DNA of 64,000 nucleotides from Gordonia oryzae (GCF_003797185.1 NZ_RKMH01000008.1:1-64000), one strand, 5' to 3'; positions 44,583 through 53,859 are shown, numbered from the stretch's first letter. Notes: a model not told the origin generated them from the sequence alone. A program made the numbers and translations.

Positions 44583-45368
44583 ATGTCGGCGCGCGCAGTC
44601 ACACTCTGGTTCATCGATACCGATGATCCTGCGCGAGTGATTCGTGATGGAGTCACCAATGACGTGACCGCTGCCGGACGCCTGGCGTCGGCGATCTACG
44701 GCAACAGCGTCCTGCTACCGATGGTCGACACGGACCTCGCGTCGGCGATGGACGCGACGGACTCACACATCTACGCCGGCTTCTACGGGCCGCTGCGTGT
44801 GTTGTCGTGTTCGCTATTCGCCACCGAGCGGCCCAGCACACTCACGCGGACAATCGCGTCAATTCAGCGCAGCGCAGCGGCCGCGGTGCTCTACACCGAT
44901 CCGGCCACCGGTACCGGCGCCTTCGCCCGGTGGGAGAACGGGGAGTTGCGCCGATCGTTCTCGGCGACACCGGTGGACTACTTCGAGGACGAGGGCGTCC
45001 CCTTCAGCTTCGAGGGACCATTCTGGGGTGGCGAACATCCGCTGCGCTACGCCGACGGGGTGGCCCCCGATCCACTGGCCCTGCCGTTTCACCCGCAGCA
45101 ACTCGCCGAGGAATCCAACCGGGCCTGGCTCGGCTTCCGCTTCACCCATCCCCTCGCGCCGACCGACTCCGACCCGGCCCGAATCCCGGTGACCGCGTTC
45201 GCCATTCATCCGGCGGACTACCAACCGACAAGCGAGGACACCGAGCGCTACCACGCCGCGTCCCGTGCGCGGGTGACACCACCGCCGACGCCCGACGAAC
45301 TCACCGGCGGCGAACCGAAACGCGGCCGCGGCCGGCTGGCCCGGTACTTCGGCTTCGGCGGCTCCTGA
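44583..45368 (+). CDS. Conserved actinobacterial protein of unknown function (possibly DUF6928)
   Basis: The protein has 261 residues with no signal peptide or membrane helix. It opens AVTLWFIDTDDPARVI. The centre has SCSLFATERPSTLTRTIASI and FEGPFWGGEHPLRYAD, and a basic tail ends YFGFGGS. This resembles proteins I associate with DUF6928, but the family call is tentative. It begins 10 bp after sepH and is probably co-transcribed with it. Confidence 0.65.
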   Translation: MSARAVTLWFIDTDDPARVIRDGVTNDVTAAGRLASAIYGNSVLLPMVDTDLASAMDATDSHIYAGFYGPLRVLSCSLFATERPSTLTRTIASIQRSAAAAVLYTDPATGTGAFARWENGELRRSFSATPVDYFEDEGVPFSFEGPFWGGEHPLRYADGVAPDPLALPFHPQQLAEESNRAWLGFRFTHPLAPTDSDPARIPVTAFAIHPADYQPTSEDTERYHAASRARVTPPPTPDELTGGEPKRGRGRLARYFGFGGS

Positions 45369-45399
45369 CACTTCTTTCACCGCAACGATTTTCGCTGTC

Positions 45400-45786
45400 C
45401 TACGACATGGCGAACAGGGCGATACCCGAACCGACCCCGGCGAGCAGCCCGGTGAGTGCACCCCACACGATCCACCGCCACACCGGGCGAAACCTGAAGT
45501 CCCACAACGTCCACGCACTCGTCGGGGCCAGCACGACGATGGCGACGAGACCGACGCCGTGCGCGAGCGACTCCGCCAAGCTGTAGACCCCGACGGTCAC
45601 CAGCGAGCAGAAGGCCACCGCCGCCGCACTGACGAGCAGCCCGAGTGTCCACGGCGTCGGCTCGTGGCGGCGCCATGACTCGAGGTCGGCACCATCAGCC
45701 GATCCCGCGATCACCCGCTGCGGCTCGGGGATGTACATCGTCCACGCGGGTGTGCGGTCGGCGGTGCGCTCGCCCGAGTCGCTCAT
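45400..45786 (-). CDS. DUF2537 family membrane protein (Rv0882-like)
   Basis: The protein has 128 residues. A ~45-residue hydrophilic N-terminus is followed by three membrane helices (about 47-68, 76-93, 105-126). A tryptophan-rich loop WTLWDFRFRPVWRW lies between helices 2 and 3. It matches the small membrane protein that neighbours the TrmH gene in mycobacteria. The start overlaps the stop of the methyltransferase gene (45783-45786). Function unknown. Confidence 0.7.
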   Translation of the reverse strand: MSDSGERTADRTPAWTMYIPEPQRVIAGSADGADLESWRRHEPTPWTLGLLVSAAAVAFCSLVTVGVYSLAESLAHGVGLVAIVVLAPTSAWTLWDFRFRPVWRWIVWGALTGLLAGVGSGIALFAMS

Positions 45787-46724
45787 TTCACCATCGTGCC
45801 CGACCGGACGCGCTCATAGAAGGCGATCGCCGCCGCGGTGGCGACATTGAGCGAGTCGGTGCCCCGACTCATCGGGATCCGGGCCTGCACATGGGTGGCA
45901 CGCATGGTGGCCCTGGCCAGTCCGGGTCCCTCGGCGCCGACGAGGAAGGCGACGCGCTCGGCGTCCACCGACTCGGCCAGGACCGCGGCCTGCGGGTCCG
46001 GGGTCAGCGATACCGTGGTGAAACCGTACCGGTGCACGTCCTCGAGCCCCGCGGGCCATTGGTCGAACTGCGCGGACGGCACCAACAGGGCGTGCCCCAT
46101 CGACACCCGCACACTGCGCCGATAGAGCGGATCGGCACAACCCGACCCGAATAGGACGGCGTCGACCCCGAGCCCCGCGGCGTTGCGGAAGATCGACCCG
46201 ATGTTCTCGTGATCGTTGACCCCCTCGAGGATCGCCACCGTCCGTGCGCCGGCGAGCACCTCATCGACCTGCAGCACCGGCGGCCGTCGGGCCACCCCCA
46301 GCACCCCGCGATTGAGATGGAACCCGACGATCTCGGCCATCACCTCGGCGGTGGCCCGATAGAACGGGACCGCCGGCCCGGGGTCGTCTGGCCCGGAGTC
46401 GTCTGACCCGACCACCCGCACGTCGTCGGCGAGTTCGTCGAGTCGCCGCGACACCCCGAGGAAGGCGTGCGGGGTAAAGCGGGAGGCGATCATCCGTTGG
46501 GCAACCAGGACGCCCTCGGCGATGACCAGACCACGGCCACGCCGGCCTCCGGGCAAGGCAGGCAAATCCGGACGCCGGTCGACCGAGTTGAGATCGCGAA
46601 AGTCGTCGACCCGCTCGTCGGCGGGATCGTCGATGTCGATGACCCGCACCGGTAATCGGCTGGCCGCAACCGGGCTCGAGTTCACCGGACTCGGGGGCAC
46701 AGAGGGGAAAAACGCGTCGGACAC
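45783..46724 (-). CDS. SpoU/TrmH-family RNA 2'-O-methyltransferase
   Basis: The protein has 313 residues. SpoU motif 1 is NDHENIGSIFRNA, motif 2 is FLVGAEGPGL and motif 3 is IPMSRGTDSLNVATAAAI, which together form the knotted SAM-binding site. An N-terminal substrate-binding domain precedes them. It should methylate a ribose in rRNA or tRNA; the site is not predictable here. It is divergent from the Eis-like gene and coupled to the DUF2537 gene. Confidence 0.9.
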   Translation of the reverse strand: MSDAFFPSVPPSPVNSSPVAASRLPVRVIDIDDPADERVDDFRDLNSVDRRPDLPALPGGRRGRGLVIAEGVLVAQRMIASRFTPHAFLGVSRRLDELADDVRVVGSDDSGPDDPGPAVPFYRATAEVMAEIVGFHLNRGVLGVARRPPVLQVDEVLAGARTVAILEGVNDHENIGSIFRNAAGLGVDAVLFGSGCADPLYRRSVRVSMGHALLVPSAQFDQWPAGLEDVHRYGFTTVSLTPDPQAAVLAESVDAERVAFLVGAEGPGLARATMRATHVQARIPMSRGTDSLNVATAAAIAFYERVRSGTMVK

Positions 46725-46816
46725 AACCAGTCAGTCTGCCAAAGCGGCTACCGGGGTCATTCGCCGATCCGAGCCCGACGGGCCGAGTGACCAGGCTGGT
46801 ATGACAACGTGGAGTC

Positions 46817-48058
46817 GTGAACAGTGCCGATGCGACGATCGACAATCTGAGCCTGAACCGCGCCACCGACGACGACTGGGACGACATCATCGCAGCCGAC
46901 GCCCGGGCTTTCGCGATGCGCAACCCGATTCCCGACGACGAGCGAGATGACCTGCGCGCCAAGGTCTCCGATTCCGATGTCATCGTCGTCCGGGATACCG
47001 ATGTGTCGTCGGTGCCGTTGGTCGGGGTGTCGATGTTCTACCGGATGTCGATGACCCTGCCCGGCGGAGGCGTCGCCGATGCGGCCGGACTGTCGTGGGT
47101 GTCGGTGGCCGCGACTCATCGCCGCCGCGGCATCCTACGACGGATGCTCACCGAGTTGACCGGCCAGTGGATCGAGGAAGGGCAGACCTTTGCGATCCTC
47201 ACCGCATCGGAGGGCACCATTTACGAGCGCTTCGGCTTCGGGCCGGCGTGCTTCGCGCATTCGATCCGTATCGGGTCATCGGCTCTGATGCGGGCCGAGC
47301 ACCCGTCTCACGCGACGGTGCGCTTCGCCAACCCCGACGAGGTGGCGGCCACCGTCGCCGACATCCATCACCGGTGGACCGCAACCCGACCGGGCGCCCT
47401 CGTCCGCACCGAGGAGTGGTGGGCGCCGATCCTGGCCGACCGCAACTCCGAACGCCCACCAGCGGCGAGCGGGTTGCACTACCTGCTGCACGACGACGGA
47501 TACGCGAGCTACCGGGTGTTCAAGGGCGTCGCCGACGGCGAGGTACACGCCGAGGTCGAGGAGGTCGTGGCGGTCACCGAGGACGCCCACACCGACCTGT
47601 GGCGGGTATTGATCTCCCTCGACCTCATCCCGACCCTGCACGCGTCCATCCCGGTCGATGACCCCCTTCCCCGCAAGCTGCTGAACCTGCGTTCGGTCGA
47701 GGTGACCGGTCTGGTCGACAAGATGTGGTTACGCATCCTCAACGTGCCCGCCGCTCTGGGCGCACGCCGATACAACGCCGATCTCGATGTCGTCCTCGAC
47801 GTGGGCGATCGATTCGCCGGGCGCGGCGGAACCTTTGCCCTCACCGTCGGCAACGGTGCTGCCGTCGTGGTGCCCAGCGAGGCACAACCGACCGTGAGAC
47901 TGGACATCGCGGTGCTCTCCAGCCTCTACCTCGGCGGGATCTCCGCGCGCGAGTTCGCCGCAGCGGGACGACTGTGGACCGATTCGTCGGCCACGCTCGA
48001 CGCACTGGACCGGGCGTTCGCGACGACCCGGGCACCGTTCGCCGGCACCTTCTTCTGA
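46817..48058 (+). CDS. GNAT N-acetyltransferase, Eis-like
   Basis: The protein has 413 residues from GTG 46817, with GGAG upstream. It has the Eis architecture: an N-terminal GNAT domain with the acetyl-CoA loop VSVAATHRRRGILRRML, a second GNAT-like domain and a C-terminal SCP2-like domain (SSLYLGGISAREFAAAGRL). The free C-terminus ends FAGTFF, as in Eis, where it lines the active site. Family members acetylate aminoglycosides, peptides or other amines. The physiological substrate is not predictable. Confidence 0.9.
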   Translation: MNSADATIDNLSLNRATDDDWDDIIAADARAFAMRNPIPDDERDDLRAKVSDSDVIVVRDTDVSSVPLVGVSMFYRMSMTLPGGGVADAAGLSWVSVAATHRRRGILRRMLTELTGQWIEEGQTFAILTASEGTIYERFGFGPACFAHSIRIGSSALMRAEHPSHATVRFANPDEVAATVADIHHRWTATRPGALVRTEEWWAPILADRNSERPPAASGLHYLLHDDGYASYRVFKGVADGEVHAEVEEVVAVTEDAHTDLWRVLISLDLIPTLHASIPVDDPLPRKLLNLRSVEVTGLVDKMWLRILNVPAALGARRYNADLDVVLDVGDRFAGRGGTFALTVGNGAAVVVPSEAQPTVRLDIAVLSSLYLGGISAREFAAAGRLWTDSSATLDALDRAFATTRAPFAGTFF

Positions 48059-48114
48059 CCCGACCTTGCGCCCTGCGACCCGACCATCCGTGCCGACACT
48101 GGTCGGCTCGGAGG

Positions 48115-48555
48115 TCAACTGTCGGCGAAGATGATCCGTTCGAGGATCGGCACGGCCGCGCTCAGCGTCGCGCGTTCCTCGTCGGAGAGTTCTTCGAGCC
48201 GGTCGTTGAGCCACGCCTTGCGGGCCGCCACCTCGTTGGCGATAACCCGCTCCCCGGCGGGCGTCAAGGTCACGATGGCCTGCCGACCGTCGGTGGGGTG
48301 CGCCTCGCGCTTGATCATGCCGAGGTCGGTGAGCGAGGCGATGACCCGCGTCATCGACGGCGGTTTGACGCGTTCGGCCGCGGCAAGCGCACCCGGCGAC
48401 ATCGAGCCCTCGTGATAGAGAGTGTTCAGCGCCGAGAGCTGTGTCAGCGACACGAGTTCGTTGTCGCGACGCAGTCGCAGCCGCCGGGCCATGCGGACGA
48501 CCGCGAGCGACAGCGACCCGGCCAGCCGTTCGTCACTCTCAACAACAAGCTCCAC
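48115..48555 (-). CDS. MarR-family transcriptional regulator (Rv0880-like)
   Basis: The protein has 146 residues from GTG 48555. The MarR winged helix is clear (LTQLSALNTLYHEGSMSPGA, RVKPPSMTRVIASLTDLGMI, the wing AHPTDGRQAIVTLTPAGERV). A 16-bp perfect palindrome 21 bp upstream is a likely self-regulatory operator. A longer frame to 48951 is rejected because its N-terminal part is the remnant of a different protein. Confidence 0.88.
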   Translation of the reverse strand: MELVVESDERLAGSLSLAVVRMARRLRLRRDNELVSLTQLSALNTLYHEGSMSPGALAAAERVKPPSMTRVIASLTDLGMIKREAHPTDGRQAIVTLTPAGERVIANEVAARKAWLNDRLEELSDEERATLSAAVPILERIIFADS

Positions 48556-48575
48556 GGCGCAAATATTATGTTCTT

Positions 48576-48591
48576 CTGCGGAATTCCGCAG
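48576..48591. promoter_or_regulatory. 16-bp perfect palindrome upstream of the MarR gene
   Basis: CTGCGGAATTCCGCAG lies 21-36 bp upstream of the MarR GTG. MarR dimers bind palindromes of this size, usually overlapping their own promoter. A related stem (TTCCT-CCGC-AGGAA) lies near 48711-48724. Confidence 0.55.
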
Positions 48592-48801
48592 CACCGTAGC
48601 GGGAATGTCGCTCCTCTGAACCACAGGTTTCCTCCTGCGGCGCGTGCGCGAGTCGCGTCGCGGAGGCCGAGTGGCGCTCCCCCGATGCTCCTCCAAGTAC
48701 TCCCTTCCTCCGCAGGAAATTTCACGGGGACGAACGAAAGAGGACTCGAAGACACTCTTCCCCTCCTCCTCATCCCCTCCCCCGCAGTCGTCGGCGTTGT
48801 G

Positions 48802-48951
48802 CGGATCGCCGGAGATGCCGCCGATGATGATCGGGTTGAGCGCGAGGCAAGAGGCCACCGTGATAAAGGTGACCAGGCCGCCGCGGCACTCCCGACCCAG
48901 CGTCGACCCGCGCTGGGAGATCGTGAAAAGCCGGTCGAGCGCGCCCGCCAA
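48802..48951 (-). pseudogene. N-terminal remnant of an NCS2-family (AzgA-like) nucleobase permease
   Basis: About 50 residues read ALDRLFTISQRGSTLGRECR, then GGLVTFITVASCLALNPIII. This is the N-terminal signature of NCS2 purine permeases, which normally reads ISERGST..REIRGGLVTF.TMAYI..LNP. After GGISGDP the similarity ends, and the frame runs on through unrelated sequence into the MarR gene. A full transporter would need about 450 residues, so the gene is truncated by deletion. Confidence 0.6.
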
Positions 48952-49064
48952 CCGGGCGCAATTCTGCGTCGATTGGGCGCCCGATTCGGTCGACCTGGCG
49001 GGAGTCGGTGTCGGGGGGCTCGTGCGAGGGATCGGTGGACGCAGCGGAAAGCTACCCTGAAACC

Positions 49065-49313
49065 ATGTCCGACGCAGCGCCCGTACCCGAACTCCCCCGT
49101 GCCCTGCGTGCGCCAGAGCCGGTGATCATCGTCGGGATGCTGGCGTGGCTGATCGCCACGATCGTCGTCGGCGTGTCCGGATGGGGCGGGGGGCGAACGC
49201 TCGCGGTCTGCCTCACCGGCCTCGGTGTAGGGGTGCTGGGGACGGTGGTATTCCTGATCCAGCGCAGGGCATCGCGGCGCGGCGAGAAGACCGCGCAGCG
49301 GGGACTCGACTGA
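49065..49313 (+). CDS. DUF2530 small membrane protein
   Basis: The protein has 82 residues with two membrane helices (about 20-40 and 45-64: VIIVGMLAWLIATIVVGVSG and LAVCLTGLGVGVLGTVVFLI) and a basic C-terminal tail (QRRASRRGEK). It matches the DUF2530 family found near MarR and permease genes in Mycobacteriales. Function unknown. The 49314-49426 spacer holds nothing I can identify. Confidence 0.7.
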   Translation: MSDAAPVPELPRALRAPEPVIIVGMLAWLIATIVVGVSGWGGGRTLAVCLTGLGVGVLGTVVFLIQRRASRRGEKTAQRGLD

Positions 49314-49426
49314 CTGACCGACCGACTCGACGGACTCGTGGCTTCGGTCAGTCGAGCACCCGGATCAGCCACCGAGGCCAACGCTGCCGCCGACCGTCAA
49401 CTACCCACCACGACGACCCGCCGCAC

Positions 49427-51934
49427 TCAACGGTAGCGCGTGGACCCGTCCGGCGGCGCTGTGGTCGACACGAGCTTGGCGAAGCAGTGTTCGCCGTCGA
49501 ATCCCTGTGCCGCACACCATGCGTTGGCCTGGTCCGGTCCGGGGAAGGTCGCCGCGGCCACCGTCACCCACCAGCCCGGCTGAGTGAAGACGCTCCATTC
49601 GTCTGAGTAGAGCAACCGAACATCGTTGAACCGCAATCGCAGTGCCAGGAATTCGTCGAGAATGGCCTGGTTGTCCCAGGTCTTGCCGTCGGCGAACAGG
49701 CCGGGCCGTTTGGAGCTCAGCTGCGCCACCCACCGGTTGTTGAGAGTGGACAGGATGAAGGCACGATCCGAATTCGCTTGTCTACGTAGCGCATCACCGG
49801 TGGTCGAACCGAGGTCGACACCCGGCGGCAGCGCCGGACCCGTGGAGACCTGGGGTGGCGCGGCCGAACCGCCTTCCGGTTTCGGCAACGAGGTGGTGGT
49901 TTGGGGGCCAGGGTCGCAGTCGACGGTGAACGTGCCCGCGACCGTACCGTTGGCCTGGCCGAGGGTGTCCGGTGTCCGATAGAAGGAGCCGGGCGGGTAG
50001 GTCAATTCCATGGTGATGCCCTCACCGACATCGCTCGGCGGGATCGCGGCGGGCGCCCGGGAGAAGTCGAAACGCCCGGAGGCAACAAGCGATCCCGAGT
50101 CCGCGATGGAGATGCGGGTTCCGTTGCCCGACATCACATCTCCATCGGCACACGTGGCCACGACCTTCATCGTCGCGACCAGCCCGGCCGGGGTCGTGCG
50201 GAACTGCTGCGGCGTGAACGTCGGCGGCGTCGCACAATGGGTGACGGTGCCTTCGGCGGCTGTCCGCGTCTGGGCCGGCGCGATACCCGGCGGGCCCGCC
50301 GGGCCGCCGGTGGGTGCGAAGCCGGTGATCGTCGTACCCGTCAAGGTCACCAGAGTCGATCCGACGGCGAAGGTCTGCGCGGCCGGCGACGAGTCCGACG
50401 AGGCGCCGCCCACGGTGGACACGGGCAGCGACCAGGCGTTGCTGCCGTCGGCCAATGACAGCGCCGTGATCCCACCCGTGGCGTCGGCAGCGATCAACCG
50501 CTGTCCGTCGGTGACCGGGAAACCCGTTGACGCATAGGACGGTGCGGCCGGTTGCGTCCAGCGGGTCTGACCGGTCGCGGTGTCGGCGGCGGTGAGATTT
50601 CCACCCTGAGCGATGACCACCTCGTGATCGTCGGCGAAAACAGCGGCGGTAGAACCGTACGGCGAGTCGGGTCCGCCCACCGTGGTCGTCCACGTGCTGG
50701 ACTTGTCGGCCACCGAGGTCCACTTGCCGTCGACGAGAAGGTGGCCCCGCTGAGTCGGCGAGGCCACCGTGGGCACCGACACCGAGGAGCCAGGGATCTC
50801 GACGGTGGTGCCGTCGGGTCGTACGACGACGACCGGACCCGGGGTGAACGCTCCCGCCGAACCCGAGGCCGAGACGACGGCGATCGAACCATCGGCCAGC
50901 GGCTCGGTGGTGGCGTATCCGGCACGGTTGAGAAGTTCACGGCCGTCTCCGGCCGAGACGACGAGCACCGAGGTCTGACCGCTGGCCACCAGCGACGACG
51001 TGGCGGTGAAGCTGGACGCATCCCCGCCGGGACCGCCGTCGGTGAGCGGGTAGGACTTGGTCCACACCGCGTGCGCCCTGTTGTCCACCTTCATGATGGA
51101 CAGCCCATCGTCGGTGAACGATCGGAGGTACGCGCCGTCGGTGTTGAGTGCGATCTCGTAGGCCCGGGGCGAGGGGTTGTCGGCGGTGGCGACGACGGAG
51201 CCGGTCGAGGTGTCGAAGAAGGTGATGGTCGACTCGTCATAGCAAGCGATCCGGCCGTTGACGATCGTGTCCGAGCAGCCCTGAACGGTTCGCGATGAAG
51301 TCCAGTGCTTACCGGTCTCGGTGTCGACGCCGGCCAGCGTGCGGCCGGACGAGGACTGGCTGCTGACGAAGGTCACCAACGTGTGCTCGTCGTGGACCGC
51401 GCCGAGCGAGAGGTACTGGGCCTTGTTGGGATCGGGCGAGACGAACTGCTCGCCACCGAGTTGCGAGGCACCGACCTGCCAGGTGGCTGTCGGAACTGTC
51501 GGAAAGGTCCTGGTGAGTTGCCCGTCGAGCGGGGCGGGGCGGGGCGAGTCGTCGCGGCGGCTGGTCCACCAGACGAGTCCGCCGGCGACCAGCCCGGCGA
51601 CGCAGACCAGCGCGACGGCAGTCAGAACCCACGGCAGCGCACGGCGGCGGCGAGGTGGCGTCGGGCCGGGAGGCCGGGCCGAGAATCCGCCGCTCGGATA
51701 TCCGGGCGGCATCCCCGACGGCATCCCCGACGGCGGACCGAAGTATCCGGCACCCGCCGGCGGCATCGGTCGCGCCATGGTCGGCTGATACGCCGCCTGC
51801 GGCCCGGTGGCCGGCGGAGGTGGAGGTGGCACCGGAGGCTGAGGGCCACGGGTCGTGGGTGGCGCGGGACGCGCGATGAACTCCGTCGCGTCCGAGGCGT
51901 TGTCACCGGCGAGTTCATCCGAGTCGGACATCAT
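49427..51934 (-). CDS. Membrane-anchored PQQ-like beta-propeller protein
   Basis: The protein has 835 residues from ATG 51934. The first ~95 are cytoplasmic, with long Pro/Gly/Met-rich stretches. A membrane helix lies near residues 100-124 (LPWVLTAVALVCVAGLVAGG). The large outer part has repeated propeller-like blades (STGSVVATADNPSPRAYEIA, DTATGQTRWTQP, LADGSNAWSLP), and a C-terminal ~150-residue domain contains a Cys pair near the end (WCAAQGFDGEHCFAKL). The role is unknown; Pro-rich actinobacterial proteins of this form often scaffold at the cell envelope. Confidence 0.78.
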   Translation of the reverse strand: MMSDSDELAGDNASDATEFIARPAPPTTRGPQPPVPPPPPPATGPQAAYQPTMARPMPPAGAGYFGPPSGMPSGMPPGYPSGGFSARPPGPTPPRRRRALPWVLTAVALVCVAGLVAGGLVWWTSRRDDSPRPAPLDGQLTRTFPTVPTATWQVGASQLGGEQFVSPDPNKAQYLSLGAVHDEHTLVTFVSSQSSSGRTLAGVDTETGKHWTSSRTVQGCSDTIVNGRIACYDESTITFFDTSTGSVVATADNPSPRAYEIALNTDGAYLRSFTDDGLSIMKVDNRAHAVWTKSYPLTDGGPGGDASSFTATSSLVASGQTSVLVVSAGDGRELLNRAGYATTEPLADGSIAVVSASGSAGAFTPGPVVVVRPDGTTVEIPGSSVSVPTVASPTQRGHLLVDGKWTSVADKSSTWTTTVGGPDSPYGSTAAVFADDHEVVIAQGGNLTAADTATGQTRWTQPAAPSYASTGFPVTDGQRLIAADATGGITALSLADGSNAWSLPVSTVGGASSDSSPAAQTFAVGSTLVTLTGTTITGFAPTGGPAGPPGIAPAQTRTAAEGTVTHCATPPTFTPQQFRTTPAGLVATMKVVATCADGDVMSGNGTRISIADSGSLVASGRFDFSRAPAAIPPSDVGEGITMELTYPPGSFYRTPDTLGQANGTVAGTFTVDCDPGPQTTTSLPKPEGGSAAPPQVSTGPALPPGVDLGSTTGDALRRQANSDRAFILSTLNNRWVAQLSSKRPGLFADGKTWDNQAILDEFLALRLRFNDVRLLYSDEWSVFTQPGWWVTVAAATFPGPDQANAWCAAQGFDGEHCFAKLVSTTAPPDGSTRYR

Positions 51935-51977
51935 GTCAGTTAATCGGAGTCGGACCTCGACGTTGCAGCTCCGACTG

Positions 51978-52556
51978 TCATCCGATCGGACCATTTCTGT
52001 GCACCGCGACCCACATCGACGCCCTTACACACAGCAGTACCCACAAGGCGCCGCACGCCCATCCGGCGAGCACGTCCGTGGTCCAGTGCACGCCGAGATA
52101 CACCCGGGTCACTCCGATCGCGAACGACAGTGCAGGCGCGGCGAGCAATACCCACCGATGGTCGCGGACCCACGCGCTGAGCCGGTAGGCGACGACGGCG
52201 AGCAGACAGTAGACGACCATCGACATCATCGCGTGTCCACTCGGAAACGAGTAACTCCCGACGTGCAACAGCCGGTCGGTGACCGGCGGACGAGTGCGCG
52301 CCACAAGGTGTTTGAACGCCACCATGACCGCCGCGCCCACCAATGACCCGACGGCCAGCAGCACCGCCTCGTCCACGTGGCGCCGAATCATCAGCCAGAC
52401 AACGACCACCGTGCAGATGATCGTCATCGTCAGGGAGTTCCCGAAGAAGGTGACGACGTGCGCCAGCCCGATCCACGGCTGCGCCCGCCCCGCAATCATC
52501 CAGTTGGTGACGTCGTCGTCGATCCGAAGCCGGTCGAAGGCAAGCGTGACCGTCAT
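51978..52556 (-). CDS. PAP2-family membrane phosphatase
   Basis: The protein has 192 residues and about five to six membrane helices. The three phosphatase motifs are complete: K-x6-RP at 82-90 (KHLVARTRP), PSGH at 105-108 and R-x5-H-x3-D at 151-161 (RVYLGVHWTTD). Such enzymes dephosphorylate lipid phosphates such as phosphatidic acid, phosphatidylglycerophosphate or polyprenyl diphosphate at the membrane. It is upstream of the propeller gene on the same strand, 43 bp away. Confidence 0.9.
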   Translation of the reverse strand: MTVTLAFDRLRIDDDVTNWMIAGRAQPWIGLAHVVTFFGNSLTMTIICTVVVVWLMIRRHVDEAVLLAVGSLVGAAVMVAFKHLVARTRPPVTDRLLHVGSYSFPSGHAMMSMVVYCLLAVVAYRLSAWVRDHRWVLLAAPALSFAIGVTRVYLGVHWTTDVLAGWACGALWVLLCVRASMWVAVHRNGPIG

Positions 52557-52664
52557 GACGACACCCTACTGATCGGCTGTCGCGGTTGCGCCGGGTGATC
52601 GACTGAGGCGGATTCGGATTCGGACCCATACTGGCCCGGATGCCGCCGAGAAGGAAACGGGCGG

Positions 52665-53807
52665 TCAGCCCGCAGCGAGTGCGCGGCTGATCACGAGCCG
52701 CTGAATCTGGTTGGTGCCCTCGAAGATCTGGGTGATCTTGGCTTCACGCATGTAGCGCTCCACTCGGAAGTCACGGGTGTACCCGTTGCCACCGAGGACC
52801 TGCACCGCGTCGGTCGTGACCTTCATCGCGGCGTCGGTCGCGATGAGCTTGGCGGTCGCGGCCGCACGCGAATACGGTTGTCCGGCATCCCGTCGGCGAG
52901 CGGCGTCGAGATAGGTCGCGCGTGCCGAGTCGACGGCGGCGGCCATGTCGGCGAGGACGAAGCCCAAACCCTGGTGGTCGATGATCTTGCGGCCGAAGGT
53001 GGTCCGTTCTTGTGCGTACTCGACCGCAGCGTCCAACGCCGACTGCGCCAATCCGGTGGCACAGGCGGCGATTCCCAATCGTCCGGAATCCAGGGCGGAG
53101 AAGGCAATCGGCAACCCCTGACCCTCGGCGCCGATCAGGCGGTCCGTGTCGACGACAGCGTCGTCGTACGTGGCGGCAGTGGTCGGCACGGCGTGCAGCC
53201 CCATCTTCTCCTCAGGCTTTCCGAAGGTGAGACCGTCGGTGTCTCGCGCAACGAGGAAGCAGGAGATCCCCTTCGACCCCTCACCGGTGCGCGCGAACAC
53301 GTTGTAGACGTCGGCGATGCCGCCGTGGGTGATCCATGCTTTCGTTCCGGTCAGGTGATAGCCGTCGGCGGCGGCTTTGGCTCGGCAGTTCAGTGCCGCC
53401 GCATCCGAGCCGGCCTGTGGCTCGGACAAACTGTAGGCGCCGATGAGTTTGCCGTTCAACAAATCCGGGAGCCAACGCTGCTTCTGCTCGTCGGTGCCGA
53501 AGGTGAAGAGCGGGTGACACGCCAGCCCGTGCACACTGGTCGCCACTGCCACTGCCGCCCACCGTGCCGCGAGTTCCTCGAGCACCTGGAGGTAGACCTC
53601 GTACGGTTGGCCACCGCCATCCCACTCCACCGGATACGGCAGACCGAGGAGTCCTGCCTCGCCGAGCTCAGCGAAGAGCCCGTCGGGATACGTTTCGGCC
53701 TTCTCGTGCGCGTCGGCGATCGGTGCCAGACGCTTGTCGGCGATGTCGCGGGTCAGGGCGATCAGGTCGCGCGCCTCATCATTGGGGAGCAGACGATCAA
53801 CAGCCAT
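52665..53807 (-). CDS. Acyl-CoA dehydrogenase
   Basis: The protein has 380 residues, the standard length. The FAD-contact motif YSLSEPQAGSDAAAL and WITHGG are present. The C-terminal catalytic-base region reads KITQIFEGTNQIQRL, where Glu363 is the probable catalytic base of short/medium-chain or branched-chain acyl-CoA dehydrogenases. It oxidises acyl-CoA to enoyl-CoA. It is divergent from a TetR gene across a 107-bp spacer with repeated AGTACT motifs. Confidence 0.92.
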   Translation of the reverse strand: MAVDRLLPNDEARDLIALTRDIADKRLAPIADAHEKAETYPDGLFAELGEAGLLGLPYPVEWDGGGQPYEVYLQVLEELAARWAAVAVATSVHGLACHPLFTFGTDEQKQRWLPDLLNGKLIGAYSLSEPQAGSDAAALNCRAKAAADGYHLTGTKAWITHGGIADVYNVFARTGEGSKGISCFLVARDTDGLTFGKPEEKMGLHAVPTTAATYDDAVVDTDRLIGAEGQGLPIAFSALDSGRLGIAACATGLAQSALDAAVEYAQERTTFGRKIIDHQGLGFVLADMAAAVDSARATYLDAARRRDAGQPYSRAAATAKLIATDAAMKVTTDAVQVLGGNGYTRDFRVERYMREAKITQIFEGTNQIQRLVISRALAAG

Positions 53808-53831
53808 GTGGCGAGCCTTTCCGGGCCATAG

Positions 53832-53859
53832 ACAGTACTCAGGTACTCTTCACAGTACT
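53832..53859. promoter_or_regulatory. TetR operator candidate between the acyl-CoA dehydrogenase and TetR genes
   Basis: ACAGTACT occurs at 53832-53839 and again at 53852-53859, exactly 20 bp (two helical turns) apart, with an inverted element AGTAC-TCAG-GTACT at 53834-53847. The block lies 25 bp upstream of the dehydrogenase ATG and 55 bp upstream of the TetR ATG. This suits a TetR repressor controlling both genes. Confidence 0.55.

Noticed and set aside
48556-48951. MarR gene extended to 278 codons
   Set aside because: The extra N-terminus is a permease-like fragment followed by unrelated sequence; GTG 48555 gives a normal MarR length.
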